From JBECKS01 sp040235395 (lineage in GTDB: Bacteria; Pseudomonadota; Gammaproteobacteria; Pseudomonadales; JBECKS01), in the NCBI GenBank assembly GCA_040235395.1, contig JBECKS010000096.1, positions 1-11,480 of the forward strand: a stretch of DNA of 11,480 nt, read 5' to 3'. Shown here in pieces: positions 7,392 through 11,480 of this stretch (within the stretch, counting starts at the first letter, position 1; each line of letters starts with the position of its first letter). The position numbers and the translations under genes were made by a program. Below the pieces are notes generated by a model, which saw nothing but the letters and a program-made list of their open reading frames with translations, did not search any database and was not told the origin of the DNA.

Positions 7392-7421
7392 AAAAAGAGC
7401 CAGCAAACACTGGCTCTTTTT
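7390..7421 (-). terminator. Rho-independent terminator of the dienelactone hydrolase gene
   Basis: A perfect 12-bp stem (7392-7403 with 7410-7421, core GAGCCAG/CTGGCTC) encloses a six-base loop. On the minus strand it is followed by seven U. It lies 36 nt after the hydrolase stop. The A-rich other side gives a shorter U run on the plus strand, so it could also work in that direction, but no plus-strand gene reads into it. Confidence 0.92.
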
Positions 7422-7456
7422 ATTTTCATTAAAATGACTTTGTTTTCGACAACAGA

Positions 7457-8302
7457 TTAATAGCTTCGCATGGGTTTGGGTGAGCTCATGCCATCATTTG
7501 ACTGTCTGGAAAACTGCTTTTTGAAAAAGGCTTTCATGGCTTTCCAGCTTTTCTTATCAGCCTTTTCGTTATATTCCAGTGGCAAACCAAATTCCTTGCC
7601 AACTGCCGTAGAACCCGGGTTAGTGAAACTGTGTTTCGCACCTTTGTAATTCACAAATTGATAGTCTGCTTTACGTGTTTTCATTTCTGCTTTGAAGGCT
7701 TCAATGCTTTCTGCTTTAACAAAAGAATCATCAGCACCGTTCAACACGAGCATGGGGGTGCTTATTGGGCTGTCATCCTGTTTCAATGCATCTAGTGATC
7801 CATGAAAACTGACGACACCGACAAGATCGTTATCGCTGCGTGCAATATTCAATACCACGGTACTATCAAAACAGTAACCAATGGCAGCAATATTATTTTC
7901 ATCCACTAGATCAGATTTTTTCAGCTCGGCTTTGCCCGCATTAAAACGCGTGAGCATGGTATCGTATTGCGACATCACTTCGGTCATGAATTTGTTAGCA
8001 TCTTCTGGATGGCTCGCCAGCTTTTTATCGCCATACATATCCAGCGCAAAACCCACATAACCTTCCTTTGCTAAATCCTGAGCGCGTTTGCGCGCATAAT
8101 CATTGTGCCCCCACCATTCATGCACAACCAGCACGCCAGGGCGTTTACCTTCTACAGCATCATCCCATGCCATAAAGCCGGTCATGGTGGTGCCATTCAC
8201 ATCGTATGAAATTTCTTTGGTTTGTACGGCTGCCTGAGTGAGCGCAGAAAAAGAAATCAGGGCAAGAAAAATTAATGCATTCGAAAAAATTTGTTTAGTC
8301 AT
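7457..8302 (-). CDS. Exported dienelactone hydrolase family protein
   Basis: This is an alpha/beta hydrolase of the DLH family, 281 residues. A clear signal peptide (1-24, basic MTKQ, hydrophobic core, TQA before the likely cut) predicts the periplasm. The strand-loop VLVVHEWWGHNDYARKRA (57-74, Glu62) is typical of the exported subgroup. The likely triad is Cys144 in the elbow IGYCFDS, an Asp at 191-192 in GADDSF, and His224 in AKHSF. The elbow normally reads GYCFGG; here GG is DS. The C-terminal tail after about 262 is polar and unlike the family. GGAG at 8310-8313 lies seven nt before the ATG. It is a single-gene transcript with its own terminator. The substrate is unknown, and true dienelactone activity should not be assumed. 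Confidence 0.88.
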   Translation of the reverse strand: MTKQIFSNALIFLALISFSALTQAAVQTKEISYDVNGTTMTGFMAWDDAVEGKRPGVLVVHEWWGHNDYARKRAQDLAKEGYVGFALDMYGDKKLASHPEDANKFMTEVMSQYDTMLTRFNAGKAELKKSDLVDENNIAAIGYCFDSTVVLNIARSDNDLVGVVSFHGSLDALKQDDSPISTPMLVLNGADDSFVKAESIEAFKAEMKTRKADYQFVNYKGAKHSFTNPGSTAVGKEFGLPLEYNEKADKKSWKAMKAFFKKQFSRQSNDGMSSPKPMRSY

Positions 8303-8325
8303 TTTCCATCTCCGTTCTAATTTAA

Positions 8326-8352
8326 TTAAAGGTTTGCATTTAAAACCTTTAA
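8326..8352. repeat. Inverted repeat in the hydrolase 5' region
   Basis: Ten-base arms TTAAAGGTTT (8326-8335) and AAACCTTTAA (8343-8352) are perfect inverted complements around seven bases. The repeat lies 24-50 bp upstream of the hydrolase ATG. It could be an operator or a leader hairpin. Its right edge touches the palindromic repeat element that begins at 8351. Confidence 0.5.
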
Positions 8353-8524
8353 ATAACGTCAGCGAGGCAGTTTATACAAGGGCCAGGCTCGTTCCCGACG
8401 AGCCTTTGGCATTTCCTACATCCATGTAGGTCACAAAAATATTTGAAACGGCGGAGTTTACGGTGTGTAAATGAGCAAGTTTCAAATATTTTTAACACAG
8501 TAGAAACAACGTAGCTAGTTATTT
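8351..8524 (+). repeat. Palindromic repeat element, copy A (with a 52-bp insert)
   Basis: This copy runs from AAATAAC (8351) to GTTATTT (8524). Outside the insert at 8382-8433 it aligns without gaps over 122 bases to the reverse complement of copy B (11288-11409), with about 100 identities counted by eye. It contains a perfect 15-bp inverted repeat, AAAAATATTTGAAAC (8435-8449) and its complement (8479-8493), around a 29-base loop with a small inner stem. It has no ORF and no obvious target-site duplication. Its right end overlaps the stop codon of the EthD-like gene. It fills most of the gap between that gene and the hydrolase. Confidence 0.85.
8382..8433. repeat. 52-bp double-hairpin insert inside repeat copy A
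   Basis: This segment is absent from copy B, where the flanking bases are directly joined. It holds two hairpins: GGCTCGT (8386-8392) with ACGAGCC (8398-8404) around five bases, and CCTACAT (8415-8421) with ATGTAGG (8424-8430) around two. It could be a nested mobile repeat, or the original middle of the element lost from copy B. The left boundary is uncertain by one base. Confidence 0.75.
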
Positions 8525-9263
8525 AAGTTTTAAGAAAATATTCACTCATTGTGACTGTACGTATTTTGTGAAGTTGGTGGAAGTGAGTCACTGCCTTTAA
8601 TAGCAGAAACATATTTTTTGCCAGTTTCAAACGTGAACCTTCCGCACAATAAAATAAATAAGGATTGGTGATGTGTTCAGGGCTAGGCCAGGCTTCTTCT
8701 ACCATACCATCAAAGTGTGGGCTGCCATCAATAGTTTTTAGAATCACATTACGAACATAACGTGCGCGGGGTTGTAAGCTTTCAGAAACGGGTGACATGT
8801 TGCCATGCCAACGCTCTATCCATTCCCTGCGTGAATATTTTTTAGGTCGCGTCAGTAAAGTCACTGCCTGTTCAGTGGGCGAACGCTCGCCATCAGGCCA
8901 GTCACGTTTACGAAAATGTGGGTTATCACCGTAATCCTTGTAAATACTTTGCTCCACTTCATAAGCGCCTACCTTGAAGCCCGCATGCTCAAGAACAGCA
9001 ACAACTTTTTTTATCATGTGCTCCGCATCTTCATCGGTGATGATGCTTACGGTGGCTACAAGCGCATCACCTGCATACCATTTTGGCGCAGGCGATTTAA
9101 CGGTAGAGAACTCATCATCAATGTTCATGCGCAACTGACTAATACCCAGTTTTAATAACTCAGGTGCGCATTGATTCAATAAGACTTCACGACGTTCTTT
9201 TTTTGAAAGCTTTTTATCAGGCCATAAAAGAAAAAGCAGGGCAGGCATGTAGACAGTAGTCAT
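8523..9263 (-). CDS. EthD-like dimeric alpha/beta-barrel protein
   Basis: This 246-residue protein has two halves, each with the look of a ferredoxin-like dimeric barrel unit. The second half (about 132-240) resembles EthD: AVTLLTRPKKYSRREWIERWHGNMSP (133-158, His153), then ARYVRNVI, FDGMVEEAWPSPEHI, and a late LFYCAEGSRL. The first half (1-105) shares the fold pattern but no motif I can name. EthD-fold proteins include accessory proteins, small-molecule lyases and monooxygenases, so the function is open. It has no signal peptide, although the N-terminus is hydrophobic (MPALLFLLWP). It starts seven nt after the SDR gene, with GAG-type bases in that gene's end as ribosome site. It is the last gene of the operon. 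The stop codon lies inside the end of repeat copy A. Confidence 0.7.
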   Translation of the reverse strand: MTTVYMPALLFLLWPDKKLSKKERREVLLNQCAPELLKLGISQLRMNIDDEFSTVKSPAPKWYAGDALVATVSIITDEDAEHMIKKVVAVLEHAGFKVGAYEVEQSIYKDYGDNPHFRKRDWPDGERSPTEQAVTLLTRPKKYSRREWIERWHGNMSPVSESLQPRARYVRNVILKTIDGSPHFDGMVEEAWPSPEHITNPYLFYCAEGSRLKLAKNMFLLLKAVTHFHQLHKIRTVTMSEYFLKT

Positions 9264-9270
9264 GTCTAAC

Positions 9271-10077
9271 TCACTCTTTGTAGAGATCTTCGGTGGCTTT
9301 ACTGATAAAGCTCACCGCCTGCTTGCGAGTAAAGAAGCGTGAAAAAAGCAGATAAACAAAATGATTCATTTTGCCTGCAATCACCGTAGGCCCTTTCTTT
9401 TTCTCAAGCGCCGCAATGAATTCCTTAACAACCTGTTCGGGCTCCATAGGAAAAGCCGATGCCATTTTCTGTGCCGGTGTATGTTTCTTGAAATTAGGTG
9501 TGAGCGTAGCGCCCGCAACGCAGGCCATCACATGAACGCCCAAGGGTTTGAATTCATGCCACAATCCTTCTGCAAGCACGGTAATAAACGCTTTGCTCGA
9601 AGCATAAGTGGTAACCATGGCAGAACCTTGAAAACCCGACATGGAAGAAACCAGAATAATGGCACCGCGTTTTCGTTCAATCATCTGTCGTTTAAACACA
9701 TCAATGAAGGTTAAGGGTGCTTTACAGTTTACATCGAGAGTCAGTAACTGTGATTCCAGTGAATCGTCGGCGAAATTTCCAATATAGGAATACACAGCGT
9801 TGCAAACCACAATACCGATTTCCTTGCCATCAGCGAATTGGTTTAATTTTTCAGCAAGATTGGTATCAGAAAGATCAAGGGAAAGACAAGCCGTTTTAAT
9901 CTGAGGAAATCTTTCTTTGATTTTTGTCGAAACGGCATCAAGGCCTTCCTGCTTCCTTGCAATCAGAAGAATGTTCAAACCCCTTTCCGCAAGCTGTAAG
10001 GAAAACTGTTCGCCGATGCCTTCGGTAGCACCGGCAATGATTGCCCACTCGCCGAATTGTGTTTTGAGGCTCGCCAT
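9271..10077 (-). CDS. Short-chain dehydrogenase/reductase (classical SDR)
   Basis: This is a 268-residue classical SDR. The cofactor loop is GATEGIG (16-22). The NAG-type motif reads CNAVYS (Asn93). The catalytic set is Asn117, Ser145 in VSSMSG, Tyr158 and Lys162 in YASSK. After strand 2 comes LIARKQE with Arg41, which often points to NADP preference. The C-terminus (VYLLFSRFFTRKQAVSFISKA) has a hydrophobic-basic helix that may touch the membrane, as in some SDRs acting on acyl or steroid-like substrates. The ATG at 10077 lies three nt after the upstream gene's stop and no Shine-Dalgarno is visible, so translational coupling is likely. Substrate unknown. All catalytic residues are present. 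Confidence 0.92.
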   Translation of the reverse strand: MASLKTQFGEWAIIAGATEGIGEQFSLQLAERGLNILLIARKQEGLDAVSTKIKERFPQIKTACLSLDLSDTNLAEKLNQFADGKEIGIVVCNAVYSYIGNFADDSLESQLLTLDVNCKAPLTFIDVFKRQMIERKRGAIILVSSMSGFQGSAMVTTYASSKAFITVLAEGLWHEFKPLGVHVMACVAGATLTPNFKKHTPAQKMASAFPMEPEQVVKEFIAALEKKKGPTVIAGKMNHFVYLLFSRFFTRKQAVSFISKATEDLYKE

Positions 10078-10080
10078 GAA

Positions 10081-11196
10081 TTATTTTTTATGTTTGGCGT
10101 AAAGTTCCCGACAGTAAGGCATGCAGATTTCCATGGCTTCCTTCACCGTATATAAAGGACGGTAATCAATATCTTCATAAGGCTCGCGAATATCACTCAA
10201 GTGGGTAACCGTAATCTTGATGATTTGCATCGGTAGCAGGAAGGGGCGAGGAAGACCTAAACGGAAATGCAAAAATTGCCATACTGCAAGAATTTTAATC
10301 AGCAAGCCAACGGGCATGGAATATTTTGGAAACTTGTGTCCAAGCCCTTCAATGAGTGGGCGGAAAAATTCAAAATAATTCTGAGGTTCATGATCGCTAA
10401 TAAAATACCCACGACCACAACAACGGTTGCCTTCTACCAAACGTTCAGCACAAAGAATGTGTCCATGAACCAGGTTATCTACGAAAGAATTTTCGTGGGT
10501 GGAATTCAGGTTACCTAAAGTCACTAATAATTTTCCGCTCGCCAGTTCTTCAACAAAATTATCAAGCATGATGTTGCTGCTGGCACCGTAAATGCCACAA
10601 GGGCGAATCGCACCGGTTTGCATACCGTCTTTACCATTTTGCGCAAGCACCAGTTTCTCGGCTTCGATTTTGGTTTCGGTGTACATGTCGATCAGGTTTT
10701 TTGCATAAGGTGTATCTGAGTTCATCATGGTGACGGGTTTGCTATCAAAGCAAACCGAATTTGAACTGGTGTATACAAAACGTTTAACACCGGCTTTTTT
10801 TGCCGCTTCTAACAGTGAGCGTGTTCCTTCCACGTTCACATCATAGGAAAGTTTTTTGTAGGCCTTGGTCACACCAAACCCGCCCGCCAACTCGATGATT
10901 GATGCCGTGTGAAAAACGCAATCCACACCTTCACAAGCTTCTAATAGCGCTTCCTTGTCGGCAAGGTCAGCTACCACGGCAATGAGTTTCTTGTGTTTGA
11001 TCTTGCACTCAACACGATCAAGCACCACCACTTCGATATCCTGATCAAGTAGCGCCTGAACCAGATGGCTACCTAAAAAGCCTGCGCCACCCGTTACCAG
11101 ACAACGACCCAGTGATTCGATTTTCTTGTCATCTTTACGTCGATGAGGCCCAGGTTTGGTGAAAGTACTTTCGTGTCTATTTGCAACGTCGTTCAT
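10081..11196 (-). CDS. NAD(P)-dependent 3-beta-HSD/NSDHL-like extended SDR
   Basis: This 371-residue protein has the extended-SDR fold. Residues 1-30 form a polar, charged extension (PHRRKDDKK) before the Rossmann motif VTGGAGFLGSHL (34-45; Gly36, Gly39, Gly42). Asp60 ends strand 2 and suggests NAD. Further features are HTASI, DVNVEGTRSLLEAA (119-132), VYTSSNSV (141-148) and the catalytic YTETK (Tyr172, Lys176). RPCGIYG and FVDNLVHGH fit the 3-beta-hydroxysteroid dehydrogenase/4-carboxysterol decarboxylase family, which in bacteria also includes the OleD-like acyl reductases. A hydrophobic segment around 293-325 (LLIKILAVWQFLHF) may bind membrane. It is the first gene of the operon, with GAG nine nt before the ATG. 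The substrate is not shown by context. Confidence 0.88.
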   Translation of the reverse strand: MNDVANRHESTFTKPGPHRRKDDKKIESLGRCLVTGGAGFLGSHLVQALLDQDIEVVVLDRVECKIKHKKLIAVVADLADKEALLEACEGVDCVFHTASIIELAGGFGVTKAYKKLSYDVNVEGTRSLLEAAKKAGVKRFVYTSSNSVCFDSKPVTMMNSDTPYAKNLIDMYTETKIEAEKLVLAQNGKDGMQTGAIRPCGIYGASSNIMLDNFVEELASGKLLVTLGNLNSTHENSFVDNLVHGHILCAERLVEGNRCCGRGYFISDHEPQNYFEFFRPLIEGLGHKFPKYSMPVGLLIKILAVWQFLHFRLGLPRPFLLPMQIIKITVTHLSDIREPYEDIDYRPLYTVKEAMEICMPYCRELYAKHKK

Positions 11197-11287
11197 AGGA
11201 AACTCTTTTAGTGTGTTTTTTATTGAGGGGAAAGGTGTTCGATAATACCGAGCTGAACACTCACCTTATATAGTCCAAATATATGAG
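11197..11287. other. Upstream region of the 3-beta-HSD-like operon
   Basis: No gene is seen here. It contains the inverted repeat at 11235-11260 and AT-rich stretches (TATATA near 11267 on the minus strand), but no -35/-10 pair with good spacing that I would call. Transcription of the operon should start here unless it starts within the repeat element further right. Confidence 0.4.
11235..11260. promoter_or_regulatory. Inverted repeat, possible operator
   Basis: GTGTTC (11235-11240) and GAACAC (11255-11260) are perfect inverted complements with 14 bases between. The repeat lies about 40-65 bp upstream of the ATG of the first operon gene, a typical place for a regulator site. No regulator gene is in the window, and six-base arms can occur by chance. 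Confidence 0.3.
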
Positions 11288-11409
11288 AAATAACTACCTG
11301 CGTTGTCGCTACTGCGTTAAAAATATTTTCAAAATGCTCATTTACTACAAGTAAACTCCGCTTTCTCAAATATTTTTGCCTTGTATCGACTGCCTCGCTT
11401 ACGTTATTT
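11288..11409 (-). repeat. Palindromic repeat element, copy B (122 bp, no insert)
   Basis: This copy runs from AAATAAC to GTTATTT and is inverted relative to copy A (8351-8524). The centre pairs CATTTACT with AGTAAACT-like bases, and longer arms containing AAAAATATTT/AAATATTTTT give an imperfect palindrome along the whole element. It encodes nothing. It lies upstream of the 3-beta-HSD-like operon, about 90 bp before the start codon. Confidence 0.85.
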
Positions 11410-11480
11410 CAATTTTTACTTTCTAGCTGCCTTATCGCCACAGCGTTATTTCGATTTTATTGTTATTTTTCAGCAGCTTG
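11410..11480. other. Right-edge non-coding stretch with a possible degenerate element end
   Basis: No gene is seen. The segment CTGCCTTATCGCCACAGCG followed by TTATTTCGATTTT (about 11427-11457) resembles the end of copy B (CTGCCTCGCTTACG then TTATTTCAATTTT), as if an older, decayed end of the same repeat lay next to it. The match is partial. Confidence 0.3.

Noticed and set aside
8386..8404. Rho-independent terminator for the EthD-like operon at the GGCTCGT hairpin
   Set aside because: No U run follows the stem on either strand; it is better explained as part of the repeat insert.
8351..8524. Insertion sequence or transposase remnant
   Set aside because: There is no coding capacity, no transposase motif and no clear target-site duplication; only a short palindromic repeat is supported.

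Overview
This window looks like chromosome from a Gammaproteobacterium, probably marine and of moderate GC. The evidence is a FeoA/FeoB ferrous iron system, a Fur-box-like site of enterobacterial type, and proteins of gammaproteobacterial style. Genus cannot be decided from the sequence. Except for one gene, everything is on the minus strand. There are no rRNA, tRNA, transposase or CRISPR signals.

Layout from left to right. (1) Positions 1-1015 hold the feoA-feoB ferrous iron uptake operon on the minus strand; feoB runs off the left edge. A good Fur-box candidate lies at 1096-1110, between feoA and a divergent glutathione S-transferase family gene (1149-2105, plus). (2) Positions 2122-7189 are a four-gene minus-strand operon, read in the order: transmembrane CHASE2-Ser/Thr kinase, PP2C phosphatase, FHA-domain protein, small-molecule methyltransferase. 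The first three form a complete phospho-signalling module of sensor kinase, eraser and phosphothreonine reader. The kinase and the FHA protein share a near-identical Thr motif (MExT followed by three aliphatic residues) that could be the phosphorylated docking site. The methyltransferase 3' end carries a 19-bp tandem duplication that removes what looks like the ancestral stop codon. (3) Positions 7190-8302 hold a leader with a tetranucleotide-type repeat, a strong terminator, and an exported dienelactone hydrolase family protein. (4) Positions 8523-11196 are a tightly packed minus-strand operon: a 3-beta-HSD/NSDHL-like extended SDR, a classical SDR, and an EthD-like dimeric alpha/beta-barrel protein. 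It looks like an oxidoreductive pathway on a lipid or other hydrophobic substrate, but the substrate is unknown.

The (4) operon is bracketed by two copies, in opposite orientation, of a 122-bp palindromic repeat with AAATAAC...GTTATTT ends. One copy carries a clean 52-bp insert made of two hairpins. This is the least explained structure in the window and may be an undescribed miniature repeat family. The Thr-motif pairing in the kinase operon is the second item most worth checking.
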